From an uncultured Trueperaceae bacterium (lineage in GTDB: Bacteria; Deinococcota; Deinococci; Deinococcales; Trueperaceae), in NCBI GenBank assembly GCA_913057685.1, contig CAJXOA010000003.1:33010-97009 (forward strand): 64,000 nucleotides of DNA, in the 5' to 3' direction. Position numbers and translations under genes: made by a program. Numbering within the stretch: position 1 is the stretch's first letter; each line of letters begins with the position of its first letter. The notes below the pieces were generated by a model, which saw only the letters and a program-made list of their open reading frames with translations, was not told the origin of the DNA and searched no databases. This document shows, one piece after another, positions 19,808 through 28,411 of the stretch.

Positions 19808-20269
19808 GTGGAACGGCGAGGTGCGACGGAGCTGCTCGACGCCGCCCAAGGCGTGCTCGAGCCCCTCGGGTACGAGGTGCTCGAGGCGAGCGTGTCGCGC
19901 AAGGGCCGCACCCCCCGCCTCCTGGTCCGCATCGACCGCGCCGACGAAGCGGTCGTCACGGTCGACGACGTCCGGATCGCCAGCGAGGCGTTCGGCCTCG
20001 AACTCGATCGCTTGGACCCGTTCGAGGGGCGCTACGACCTCGAGGTCGAGTCGCCCGGCGCGGCTCGGCCGCTCCGCACCGCGCGGCACTTCGCGCGGTT
20101 CCACGACCTCGCGGTCGACGTCCGGACGCGCGACGCCCGCTTCCGGGCGGTGGTGCGGTCGGTCGACGGCGACCGCGTGACGTTCGAACGCGACGGCGAG
20201 CGATTCGGTCTCGACGTCGCCGACATCCAGGACGCCCGGCTCGCGGAATGGCCCGACGAACCGCGTTGA
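19808..20269 (+). CDS. rimP: Ribosome maturation factor RimP
   Basis: 153 residues from a GTG preceded by AAGGAGGAACC. Needed for 30S subunit assembly. The N-terminal KH-like half (LEPLGYEVLEASVSRKGRTPRLLVRID) and the C-terminal SH3-like barrel (YDLEVESPGAARPL, then VRSVDGDRVTFERDG) are recognisable. It is first in the rimP-nusA-ylxR-infB operon, the standard order in many bacteria. Confidence 0.9.
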   Translation: MERRGATELLDAAQGVLEPLGYEVLEASVSRKGRTPRLLVRIDRADEAVVTVDDVRIASEAFGLELDRLDPFEGRYDLEVESPGAARPLRTARHFARFHDLAVDVRTRDARFRAVVRSVDGDRVTFERDGERFGLDVADIQDARLAEWPDEPR

Positions 20270-20291
20270 GACAACCGAATAGGAGACGAGC

Positions 20292-21620
20292 ATGAACAAG
20301 GAATTCATCGACGCGCTGAACATGATGGCGGCGGAACGCAACCTCGACAAGGAGCAGCTGCTCCTGAGTTTCGAGGAGGCGCTCGAGCACGCCTTCGAAC
20401 GCAACGTCATGCCGGGACGCCGGATCGAGGTGGACGTCGACCCCGAATCGGGCGAGATGGAGGTCCTCGAGATCCGCAAGGTCGTCGCGGAACCCAACGA
20501 GGACGAGGAGGAGCGCGAGAAGGAGATCCTCCTCGACGACGCGCTGGAGCTCGATCCCGGCGTCGAGGTCGGCATGGAGATGGAGTTCCCCGTCGACCCC
20601 GAGACGTTCACGCGCATCGCGGTGCAGACGTCGAAGCAGATGATCACGCAGAAGATCCGCGAGGCGGAACGCACCCTCGTCTACGAGGAGTACAAGGACC
20701 GCGCCGGCGAGATCGTGACCGGCGTCGTCGCGCGGGTCGACAACAAGCGCAACGTCTTCGTCGACCTCGGCAAGGGCGAAGCGATCATGCCGCCCCGCGA
20801 ACAGATCCAGGGCGAACGCTACATGGTCGGCATGCGCGTCAAGGTGTACGTCGCCAGCGTCGAGCTGGGGACGCGCGGACCGAGCATCCTCGTCTCCCGC
20901 GCCGCGGGGGAGCTGCTGACGTACCTGATGAAGCAGGAGATCCCCGAGGTCGCCGACGGCACCGTCGAACTGAAGGCGGTCGCGCGCGAGGCGGGCGCCC
21001 GTAGCAAGGTGGCGGTCACGAGCACCAGCCCGAACGTCGACCCGATCGGGGCGTGCATCGGGCACCGCGGCAGCCGCATCCAGGCGGTCACGTCGGAACT
21101 CCAGCGCGAACGCGTCGACATCATCACGTGGGACCCCAACCCCCGCGAGTTCATCCGCAACGCCCTCTCCCCCGCCAAGGTCGGCACGATCGACGTCGAC
21201 GCCGAGGCGATGCAGGCGACCGTGCAGGTGCCCGACGACCAACTGTCGTTGGCGATCGGCAAGGGCGGCCAGAACGTCCGGCTGGCGGTGAAGTTGACCG
21301 GCTACAAGATCGACCTCGAAGCGTCGGAGACCACCAGCGACCTCGACGCCGCCATGCAGGCCGCCGCGACGAAGATGGACGACCCGTTCGCGGCGCAGGA
21401 GGGCACCTCCCGCGCGGCGTTCGACGCGCTGTTCGGGGCCGGCGACGAGGAGGCGCCCGCCGACCCAGACGCGGTCGCCTCGCGCGAGGAGGCGGCCCGC
21501 GGCGAGGAGCCGGTCGGGGCGGACGCCGAAGCGGAGGCGGCGGGCGACGCCGCGACCGAAGCGGCGTTCGAGGACGCCGTCGATCCCGGGGCGGACGCCG
21601 CCGACGAGGAGACGAGCTGA
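20292..21620 (+). CDS. nusA: Transcription termination/antitermination factor NusA
   Basis: 442 residues with an ATG after TAGGAGACGAGC. The N-terminal RNA-polymerase-binding domain (~1-125, MNKEFIDALNMMAAERNLDKE), the S1 domain (GEIVTGVVARVDNKRNVFVDL) and two KH domains (IGHRGSRIQAVTSEL; IGKGGQNVRLAVKLTGY) are present. The last ~80 residues are an acidic Ala/Glu/Asp-rich tail instead of the E. coli AR repeats. It modulates pausing, termination and transcription-translation coupling and may control its own leader terminator. Confidence 0.96.
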   Translation: MNKEFIDALNMMAAERNLDKEQLLLSFEEALEHAFERNVMPGRRIEVDVDPESGEMEVLEIRKVVAEPNEDEEEREKEILLDDALELDPGVEVGMEMEFPVDPETFTRIAVQTSKQMITQKIREAERTLVYEEYKDRAGEIVTGVVARVDNKRNVFVDLGKGEAIMPPREQIQGERYMVGMRVKVYVASVELGTRGPSILVSRAAGELLTYLMKQEIPEVADGTVELKAVAREAGARSKVAVTSTSPNVDPIGACIGHRGSRIQAVTSELQRERVDIITWDPNPREFIRNALSPAKVGTIDVDAEAMQATVQVPDDQLSLAIGKGGQNVRLAVKLTGYKIDLEASETTSDLDAAMQAAATKMDDPFAAQEGTSRAAFDALFGAGDEEAPADPDAVASREEAARGEEPVGADAEAEAAGDAATEAAFEDAVDPGADAADEETS

Positions 21621-21896
21621 GTGTCGGGCCGCCGCGGGCACGTCCCCCTGCGCCGCTGCGTGCGCTGCCGCACGCGCGCGCCGAAGGCGACGCTGTCGCG
21701 CGTCGCGCGGGGGCCGGACGGCGGGTGGCGGCTGGACCCCACCGGCACCGCGGGCGGCCGCGGTGCGTGGCTCTGCGCGCGGTGCGCGCAGGAGGCGACC
21801 GAAAAGGATTTGAAGCGTGCCTTCCGCGCGTCGGCGGCCGAGGTGGCCGCCGCCCTCGAGGCGCAGAGCATCGACCGACCCGCACGGGAGGGATGA
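21621..21896 (+). CDS. YlxR/RnpM family RNA-binding protein (DUF448)
   Basis: 91 residues from a GTG directly after the nusA stop. The family signature PLRRCVRCRTRAPKATLSRV is at the N terminus, followed by GGRGAWLCARCAQEA and a basic helix. Four Cys form two CxxC-like pairs. Family members bind RNA; in Bacillus a homologue modulates RNase P. Its place between nusA and infB is conserved in many Gram-positive and Deinococcota genomes. Confidence 0.9.
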   Translation: MSGRRGHVPLRRCVRCRTRAPKATLSRVARGPDGGWRLDPTGTAGGRGAWLCARCAQEATEKDLKRAFRASAAEVAAALEAQSIDRPAREG

Positions 21897-23726
21897 ATGG
21901 CGAACAAGATTCGGATCTACCAACTCGCGAAGGACCTGGGGCTCGAGAACAAGGCGCTGCTGGCGATCCTCGACGACCTGGGCGTCGCGTACAAGTCGCA
22001 CGCCAGCTCGCTGGAGGCCGACGACGCCGAGACGGTGATGGAGTACGTCGCCGCGCAACAGGGCGACGGCGGAACGCCCGCCGCCTCGGCGGAAGCAGCA
22101 CCGGCGGAGGCGGCACCGGCGGAGCCTGAGGCCGCACAGGCGGAGGTCGCCCCCGCGGAGGCCGCCCCCGAAGCGGCGCCGGAGGCGCCCGCCGCGGAGG
22201 CGTCCCGCGCCGACCTACCGCTCCGCGCGCCCGTCGTGACGGTCATGGGGCACGTCGACCACGGCAAGACCAGCCTCCTCGACTACGTCCGCAAGACCCG
22301 CGTCGCGGCGGGCGAGGCGGGCGGCATCACGCAACACATCGGGGCGTACGTCGCGGACACCGACCACGGCCCCATCACGTTCCTCGACACCCCCGGGCAC
22401 GAGGCGTTCACCGCCATCCGCCAACGCGGGGCGGGCGCGACCGACATCGCCATCATCGTCGTGGCGGCCGACGACTCGTTGATGCCGCAGACGCGCGAAG
22501 CGATCGCGCACGCCCGCGCCGCCGGCGTCCCGATGATCATCGCGATCAACAAGATCGACCTCCCCAACGCCCAACCGGACAAGGTCAAGCAGGACCTCAT
22601 GCAGGTCGAACTGGTGCCCGAGGAGTTCGGGGGGGACACGATCACCGTCCCCATCAGCGCCGTGACCGGCGAGGGCATCCCCGACCTGATGGAGATGATC
22701 GCGCTCGTCGCCGAACTCGAGGACCTCCGCGCCGACCCGGACGGGCCGGCGCGCGGCGTCGTGATCGAATCGATCCTCGACAAGCAGGCGGGCGTGCTCG
22801 CCACCGTCCTCGTGCAGGAGGGCACCCTGCACGTCGGGGACGCGATCGTGTCCGGCGAGGCGTGGGCGAAGATCCGGCGCCTCACCGACCACACCGGCGC
22901 GACCCTGAAGGAGGCCGGCCCGTCGGTTCCGGTGCAGGTGTTGGGCTTCTCCAGCCAACCGGCGGCCGGCGCGGACGTCGAGGCGGTCGAGAGCGACGCC
23001 GAAGCGCGCCGCCTGACCGCGGAACGCGCCGAGGCGCGCGAGACCGAGGAGCGCGAAGCGATCGGCCGTAAGGACCTCACGCTCGCCGACCTGTTCGGCA
23101 AGGCGCGCGTCACGACCCTGCCGATCATCCTGCGCGCCGACACGCAGGGCACCCTCGAAGCGATCCGAGGGGTGCTGGAGAAGGAGTCGGAGGCGGCGGA
23201 GGAGGTCGAGCTCGACATCATGCTCGCCGACGTCGGCGCCCCCACCGAATCGGACCTGTTGTTGGCCTCCACCGCCGACGCGCAGGTGATCGCCTTCGGC
23301 GTGAACCCGCCCGGGAGCGTCAAGAAGTCCGCCGAACGGCAGGGCATCCCGCTCAAGAGCTACAAGATCATCTACCAACTCATCGAGGACGTCCAACGCC
23401 TCATCCGCGGGCAGATCGAACCGGAGTACGAGGAGAAGGTCATCGGCCACGCCGAGGTCCGCGCCGTCATCCAGGTGCCTCGCAGCGGCACGATCGCCGG
23501 GTCGTACGTCACCGACGGGCAGCTGCGGCGCAACGCCAAGGCGCGCATCACCCGCGACGGCAAGGAGGTCTACAAGGGCTCCATCGCCGGCCTGAAGCGC
23601 TTCAAGGACGACGTCCGCGAGGTCGGGCAGGGCTTCGAGTGCGGGGTGAACCTGCAGAACTACGACAACGTCCAGGAGGGCGACGTCATCGAGGCGTACG
23701 AGATGGTCGAGATCCCGGTCGTCTGA
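21897..23726 (+). CDS. infB: Translation initiation factor IF-2
   Basis: 609 residues, a short-form IF-2. The N-terminal helix domain (IRIYQLAKDLGLENKALL) is followed by an Ala/Pro/Glu-rich linker (~60-105), then the G domain with GHVDHGKTS, DTPGHEAF and NKIDLP, domain II, and C-terminal domains that bind fMet-tRNA (VIGHAEVRAVIQVPRSGTIAGSYV). GTP-dependent recruitment of initiator tRNA to the 30S subunit. The start is 3 nt after the ylxR stop start position and preceded by GGGAGG. Confidence 0.97.
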   Translation: MANKIRIYQLAKDLGLENKALLAILDDLGVAYKSHASSLEADDAETVMEYVAAQQGDGGTPAASAEAAPAEAAPAEPEAAQAEVAPAEAAPEAAPEAPAAEASRADLPLRAPVVTVMGHVDHGKTSLLDYVRKTRVAAGEAGGITQHIGAYVADTDHGPITFLDTPGHEAFTAIRQRGAGATDIAIIVVAADDSLMPQTREAIAHARAAGVPMIIAINKIDLPNAQPDKVKQDLMQVELVPEEFGGDTITVPISAVTGEGIPDLMEMIALVAELEDLRADPDGPARGVVIESILDKQAGVLATVLVQEGTLHVGDAIVSGEAWAKIRRLTDHTGATLKEAGPSVPVQVLGFSSQPAAGADVEAVESDAEARRLTAERAEARETEEREAIGRKDLTLADLFGKARVTTLPIILRADTQGTLEAIRGVLEKESEAAEEVELDIMLADVGAPTESDLLLASTADAQVIAFGVNPPGSVKKSAERQGIPLKSYKIIYQLIEDVQRLIRGQIEPEYEEKVIGHAEVRAVIQVPRSGTIAGSYVTDGQLRRNAKARITRDGKEVYKGSIAGLKRFKDDVREVGQGFECGVNLQNYDNVQEGDVIEAYEMVEIPVV

Positions 23727-24088
23727 TGCCGGACGCGACCGCCCCGAGCGTGTCCCCCCCCGCCCGCGCCGTCGCGCTGGCGTGGGTCCTCGCGCTCGCG
23801 GCGGCGCTCGTGGCGACCGGCGTGCCGTGGCGCGTCGCCGCCCCCCACGACGACGCGCCCGCCCGCCCCGTCGTCGGCCTCCCCGGCGCCGGGGACCTCA
23901 CCTGGCGCGCGACCCCCGCCCCCACCGGCGCGCCGGTGGGCGCCGCCGCGGGGCTGCTGGCGGCCCTCCCGGCCCGGCCGGCCCTCCGCGCCGCACGCCG
24001 GCCGCGCCTCGCGCGGCGGGGCCGGACCGGGGTGCGCGCTGGGCGCGCCCAACGCTGGTTCGCGCGGCGCCTCCTCGACGGCGGGTGA
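23726..24088 (+). CDS. Small membrane-anchored protein coupled to infB, unknown
   Basis: 120 residues. Its ATG overlaps the infB stop by one base (TGATG), so it is probably translated by re-initiating ribosomes. One strong hydrophobic helix (~15-35, VALAWVLALAAALVATGVPW) is followed by a Pro/Gly/Ala-rich region and a very Arg-rich C terminus. No family was recognised. In many bacteria rbfA follows infB; this is not RbfA. The position before secDF suggests a membrane role, but this is only inference, and over-extension of a random GC-rich frame is possible. Confidence 0.5.
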   Translation: MPDATAPSVSPPARAVALAWVLALAAALVATGVPWRVAAPHDDAPARPVVGLPGAGDLTWRATPAPTGAPVGAAAGLLAALPARPALRAARRPRLARRGRTGVRAGRAQRWFARRLLDGG

Positions 24089-24172
24089 GGGGGGCGGCGC
24101 GGTCCTCGCACCGCGCGCCCACCGACCGTTCCTTCCCCCTCCGTCCCCCACCCCCCGTTATCGAGGAGTCCC

Positions 24173-26371
24173 ATGACGCAACGCACCCTCACCGGCGTCG
24201 CCTTCGTCGTCGCCGTCCTCGCCTCCCTCTGGTACCTCGTCCAGCCGCTCGGCGGGACCGACGACACCCTCAAGCTCGGGCTCGACCTGCAGGGCGGCCT
24301 GCGCGTCGTGCTGGAGTCGGACACGCCCGAACCCGCCCCGCAGGACCTGCAGACCGCCCGCAACATCGTCGAGAACCGCGTCAACGAGTTCGGGGTCGCC
24401 GAACCGCTCATCCAGACGAGCGGCGGCAACCGCATCGTCGTCGAACTGCCCGGCCTCACGTCGGAGGACCAGGACCGCGCCCTCGACCTCATCGGGCAAC
24501 AGGCGATCCTCGAGTTCGCCCTCGTGCGGCCCGAAGCGAACGACCTGCCCACGACGTCGCTCACCCTCGACGACCTCGAGGCGCCCGCCTTCACCGGCGA
24601 GATCGTGCGGGACGCCACCGCCGACTTCGATCGGGCGGGCGGCGCCGCCCTCGGGCCCGCCGTGTTCTTCGAGATCGGTCGGGACGCCGCCGGCGACTTC
24701 GGGGACTTCACCGGCGCGAACACCGGCCGGCGGATGGCGATCGTCCTCGACGGCAGCATCATCACCGCGCCGACCCTGCAGTCCCGCATCAGCGATTCGG
24801 GCCAGATCACCGGCATCGGGACGCTCGACGAGGCGACCGACATCGCGCTGGTGTTGCGCAGCGGCAGCCTGCCGATCGAACTGTCGGTGCAGGAGGTCCG
24901 CGCGATCGGCCCGACGCTCGGGGCCGACTCGATCGTCGCCGGCCGCACCGCGGCGTTCATCGGTGGGGCGGGCGTCCTGATCGCCATCCTCGCCTACTAC
25001 GGCGTGCTGTTCGGTGGGGTGCTGGCGTTCGGCATCGCGCTGGCGATGCTGTTCGTCTTCGGGGTCCTCGCCGGCCTCGGGGCGGCCCTCACGCTGCCCG
25101 GCCTCGCCGGCCTGGTGTTGACGATCGGGGCGGCGGTCGACGGCAACGTCATCAGTTTCGAACGGATCAAGGAGGAGATGCGCGAGGGGCACGGCCTGCG
25201 CCTCTCCATGAAGCGCGGTTTCGGGAACTCGCTGTCCGCCATCGTCGACGCGAACGTCACGACCCTCCTCGCCGCCGGCGCGCTGTACCAGTACACGAGC
25301 GGCGCGGTGCGGGGCTTCGCGATCACCCTCGCGATCGGCATCCTCGCGGCGGTGTTCGTCAACGTCGTGATCGTGCCGTGGATCCTGGACCTGGCCACCA
25401 CCCGCATCAAGCGCTCCTACATGCCGCGCGGCTTCTACCTGCAGGGCGTCCGCATCCACTTCGTGCGCCGCGCCCTCGTCGTCGTCGGGGTCTCCGGCCT
25501 CCTCGCCGTCGCCTCCGTCGCGACGATCGGGACGCAGGGCCTGCGGTTCTCGACCGACTTCACGGGCGGCACCTCGATGCTGCTGCAGGGGGAGGGCCCC
25601 CTTGCGATTCCCGAGGTGCGGGACGCCATCGACGCCCTCGGGTACGACGGCATCCGCGGCGACGCGGCGACGGTCGTCGAGGTCACCGACGACACGATCG
25701 GCGACCACCTCGTCAGCGTCCGCGCGCCGCTCGTGGAGACCGACGGCGTCGCGGAACGCTTCCCGAACGAGCTGGCGGACGCCGTGAACGCGTCGCTGTT
25801 GTCCGCCGACTTCGTCGGTCCGTCGGTCGGCGCGGACCTGCGGCGGGGTGCGCTGTACGCGATCGGGGTGGCCCTCGCCGCGATCCTGGCGTACGTCACC
25901 TGGCGCTTCTGGCCGACCTGGATCGTCGCGATCGCCGCGATCCTCGCGGCGCTGCACGACGTCGCCATCACCCTCGGGGTGGTGCACCTCACCGGCGCGG
26001 ACTTCTCGATTCCGGTGCTCGCGGCGTTGTTGTTCGTCGTCGGCTACAGCCTGAACGACTCGATCATCATCGCCGACCGGATCCGCGAGAACCTCCGCAA
26101 GACCCGCGACCGCAGCTACGAAGGGATCGTCGACCTGTCGGTCAACCAGACGTTGGCCCGCACCCTCGTGACGTCCGGGACGACCCTCCTTCCGGTGGTG
26201 GCGTTGCTGCTGTTCGGCGGGAGCGTCCTCCGGGACTTCTCCCTCACGCTGCTGATCGGCATCGGGGTGGGGACGTTCTCCAGCATCTTCATCCTCTCCC
26301 CCCTCGTCGTGTGGTTCAAAGGCAAGCAACGCGAGGCCGCCAAGCGCGCCGCCGCCGCGAACCCCACCTGA
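24173..26371 (+). CDS. secDF: Fused protein-export subunit SecDF
   Basis: 732 residues combining SecD and SecF. SecD: first TM (~8-25), LGLDLQGG motif, a large periplasmic P1 domain, and five TM helices with the D1 to D6 motifs (e.g. GAAVDGNVISFERIKEE). SecF: from ~residue 425, with TDFTGGTSMLLQG and YSLNDSIIIADRIREN. Uses proton motive force to pull proteins across the membrane after SecYEG. A single fused chain is known in Thermus and Bacillus. SD GAGGAG precedes the ATG; an 84-bp gap separates it from the preceding gene. Confidence 0.96.
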   Translation: MTQRTLTGVAFVVAVLASLWYLVQPLGGTDDTLKLGLDLQGGLRVVLESDTPEPAPQDLQTARNIVENRVNEFGVAEPLIQTSGGNRIVVELPGLTSEDQDRALDLIGQQAILEFALVRPEANDLPTTSLTLDDLEAPAFTGEIVRDATADFDRAGGAALGPAVFFEIGRDAAGDFGDFTGANTGRRMAIVLDGSIITAPTLQSRISDSGQITGIGTLDEATDIALVLRSGSLPIELSVQEVRAIGPTLGADSIVAGRTAAFIGGAGVLIAILAYYGVLFGGVLAFGIALAMLFVFGVLAGLGAALTLPGLAGLVLTIGAAVDGNVISFERIKEEMREGHGLRLSMKRGFGNSLSAIVDANVTTLLAAGALYQYTSGAVRGFAITLAIGILAAVFVNVVIVPWILDLATTRIKRSYMPRGFYLQGVRIHFVRRALVVVGVSGLLAVASVATIGTQGLRFSTDFTGGTSMLLQGEGPLAIPEVRDAIDALGYDGIRGDAATVVEVTDDTIGDHLVSVRAPLVETDGVAERFPNELADAVNASLLSADFVGPSVGADLRRGALYAIGVALAAILAYVTWRFWPTWIVAIAAILAALHDVAITLGVVHLTGADFSIPVLAALLFVVGYSLNDSIIIADRIRENLRKTRDRSYEGIVDLSVNQTLARTLVTSGTTLLPVVALLLFGGSVLRDFSLTLLIGIGVGTFSSIFILSPLVVWFKGKQREAAKRAAAANPT

Positions 26372-26402
26372 CCCCTGCGCACGCAGCCGTAGGACCGACC
26401 GC

Positions 26403-26425
26403 ACGAACGACCGTACGAACGACCG
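26403..26425 (+). repeat. Two tandem 11-bp copies (ACGAACGACCG), period 12
   Basis: ACGAACGACCG at 26403-26413 and 26415-26425, directly before the bidirectional terminator stem after secDF. Probably a local duplication. Confidence 0.6.
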
Positions 26426-26450
26426 CGGGGGCGCCGACCGGCGCCCCCGC
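26425..26450. terminator. Perfect 11-bp hairpin between secDF and the lipoprotein gene
   Basis: GCGGGGGCGCC/GGCGCCCCCGC with loop GACC between two convergent genes, followed on the plus strand by GCGTTT. Symmetric placement suggests a bidirectional terminator, though the T tract is short. Confidence 0.6.
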
Positions 26451-26487
26451 GCGTTTGGTGCCGTCCGTCCCTGGGGAGGCCGCCGGC

Positions 26488-26901
26488 CTACGAACCGCCG
26501 GCCGACGGGCCGCCCGCCGGTTCGCGCCACTCGAGCTGCCGCACGTACGTCCCCTCCCACGACACGACCACCCGCCAACGCCCGTCGCGCAGCGGCCCGA
26601 CGTCGTCCGGGAGGCGCAACGTCACGGTGCGGCCGGCGTCGTCGTCCGCCAACCAAACGCTGGCGGACGCCACCTCGAACCCGGCGGGGGGGAACCACTG
26701 CACCGCCAACCAGCCGTCGCGCGGCACCTCCCGCACCGTCAGGCGCAACGCCGGTCGGCCCTCCAGCCGCTCGAGGCGGGCGTCCGCGACGCGGAGGCGG
26801 GGCGGGATCTCCGGCAGGTCCGCCGGCACGGGCGGCACGAACAACGGAGTGCACCCCACCAACGACGCCGCCGCGACGAGGGCGAACAGGGCCCCCCTCA
26901 C
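26488..26901 (-). CDS. Small lipoprotein, unknown function
   Basis: 137 residues from a GTG that overlaps the rsmE stop (GTGA) with GGAGGC upstream. The signal peptide ends in a lipobox LVGC (Cys at ~residue 17), then a Pro-rich stretch. The mature part (~100 residues) looks beta-rich, with RDGWLAVQWFPPAGFEVASASVW and a Ser/Gly tail. No family was recognised. It should be anchored on the outer face of the cytoplasmic membrane. It is the last gene of the fusion-prmA-rsmE operon. Confidence 0.75.
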   Translation of the reverse strand: MRGALFALVAAASLVGCTPLFVPPVPADLPEIPPRLRVADARLERLEGRPALRLTVREVPRDGWLAVQWFPPAGFEVASASVWLADDDAGRTVTLRLPDDVGPLRDGRWRVVVSWEGTYVRQLEWREPAGGPSAGGS

Positions 26902-27626
26902 GACGCCTCCGCCAACGCCAGGGCGGCGAACGCGACCGGCGCCGTTTCCGCCCGCAGGATGCGCGGGCCGAAGCGCACGCGCTGCGCACCACCCGCCGCG
27001 GCGGCCTCCACCTCGTCGGGCGTGAAGCCGCCCTCCGGCCCGGTCACCACCGCGAGCGGCGGCGTGCCCGCCGACCGCCAGTCGGCGACCGCGGCGTGCA
27101 CCGGGACGTCCCCCTCGGGGTCCGCCACCCACACGCGCGTCCCCCCCGCCGCCACCCCCGCCAGGGCGTCCTCGAAGGCCACGACGTCGGTGACGTCGGG
27201 CACGTGCGCGCGGCCGCTCTGCTTCGCCGCCTCCGCCGCGACGCGGCGGTAGCGCGTCGCCTTCGCCGGCGTCAGGGTCGGACGTTCGCTGCGCGCCGCC
27301 CGGAACGGCACGAACCGCGCGACCCCCAGTTCGGTGCCCTGCCGCACGACGCCCGCCAGGGCGTCGCCCTTGAGGAGCGCCACCCAGGCGGTCACGTCCG
27401 GCCCGGCGTCGGCGGGGTTCGCTTCGGGCGCGTCCAGGTGCAGCTCGACGGCGTCGGGCGTCACCCGCACCACCCACCCGGCCGCCCGGCGGCCGCTCCC
27501 GTCGAACGCCTCGACCGGGTCGTCCGGGGCGACGCGCAGGACGCGCGCCAGGTGGTGCGCCTCCGCCCCGTACAGCGTCCGCGGTCCGGCCGCGAGGTCG
27601 GGGATGCGGACGCGTCGGACCCTCAC
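26898..27626 (-). CDS. rsmE: 16S rRNA (uracil1498-N3)-methyltransferase
   Basis: 242 residues from a GTG overlapping the prmA stop. The N-terminal PUA-like domain (HHLARVLRVAPDDPVEAFDGSG) and C-terminal SPOUT knot (VVTGPEGGFTPDEVE, then RFGPRILRAETAP) are typical of RsmE, which uses S-adenosylmethionine to methylate 16S rRNA in the 30S subunit. The prmA-rsmE pairing is common. Confidence 0.94.
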   Translation of the reverse strand: MRVRRVRIPDLAAGPRTLYGAEAHHLARVLRVAPDDPVEAFDGSGRRAAGWVVRVTPDAVELHLDAPEANPADAGPDVTAWVALLKGDALAGVVRQGTELGVARFVPFRAARSERPTLTPAKATRYRRVAAEAAKQSGRAHVPDVTDVVAFEDALAGVAAGGTRVWVADPEGDVPVHAAVADWRSAGTPPLAVVTGPEGGFTPDEVEAAAAGGAQRVRFGPRILRAETAPVAFAALALAEAS

Positions 27627-28411
27627 CGGCGCACCGCCACGAACGCGGTCCACTCGCCCTCGACGGTGCGGGCGGTGACGTCGAAGGCCTCCTCGAGCGC
27701 GGTCGCGACCGCGTCCGCCTTCGTCGTCAGGACGCCGGCGGCGAGCAGCGTCCCGCCGGACGGCAACGCGCGTGCGTACGCCGGCGCGAGCGCCACGTGC
27801 GCCTCGGCGAACAGGTTGGCGCACAGCACGTCCGCCCGGTGCGCAGGGCGGGCGGGATCGAGTTCGCCGACCTCGAACGTCGCGCGCGAGCGGTTGCGCT
27901 CGGCGGTCGCTCGCGCCACCGGGACGGTGGCGGGGTCGACGTCGACGCCGTGCGCGGTGGCGGCGCCCAACAGGTCGGCGGCGACGGCGAGGATGCCGGT
28001 GCCCGCCCCGACGTCCAGCACCCGCCGGCCGGCGAGGTCGTGCGCCTCGAGCGCCTCCAAGACCGAGCGGGTGGTCGGGTGGTGCCCCGTCCCGAACGCC
28101 ATGCCCGGGTCGAGCCACAGCGCGCGCTGTCCGGCGTGCAGCTCGACCGGGGCGTGCGTGGGCGCCACCACGAGCCCCTCGAGGCGGACGGGGGCGAGGT
28201 CGGCGTAGTACTTCGCGAGCCAATCGACGTCGCCCTCCGCCTCCCAGCGGCCGCGCGCCTCGAGCGCCGGGTCGTCGAACGCGACGACGTCGTCGAACCA
28301 GGCGACGACCTCCGTGCCGCGTTGCGCCAGGCCGCGGCAGCCGTGCGCCCACAACGCCGCGACCTCCGGCGGGTCGTCCTCCAGCACGCCGGGCAGCACG
28401 AACGCCTTCAC
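27623..28411 (-). CDS. prmA: Ribosomal protein L11 methyltransferase
   Basis: 262 residues from a GTG overlapping the upstream fusion gene stop (GTGA). The substrate-recognition N-terminal domain is present, then LDPGMAFGTGHHPTTR, VLDVGAGTGILAVAA (SAM-binding) and CANLFAE. Trimethylates L11 at several amino groups. Coupled on both sides to its neighbours. Confidence 0.94.
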   Translation of the reverse strand: MKAFVLPGVLEDDPPEVAALWAHGCRGLAQRGTEVVAWFDDVVAFDDPALEARGRWEAEGDVDWLAKYYADLAPVRLEGLVVAPTHAPVELHAGQRALWLDPGMAFGTGHHPTTRSVLEALEAHDLAGRRVLDVGAGTGILAVAADLLGAATAHGVDVDPATVPVARATAERNRSRATFEVGELDPARPAHRADVLCANLFAEAHVALAPAYARALPSGGTLLAAGVLTTKADAVATALEEAFDVTARTVEGEWTAFVAVRR

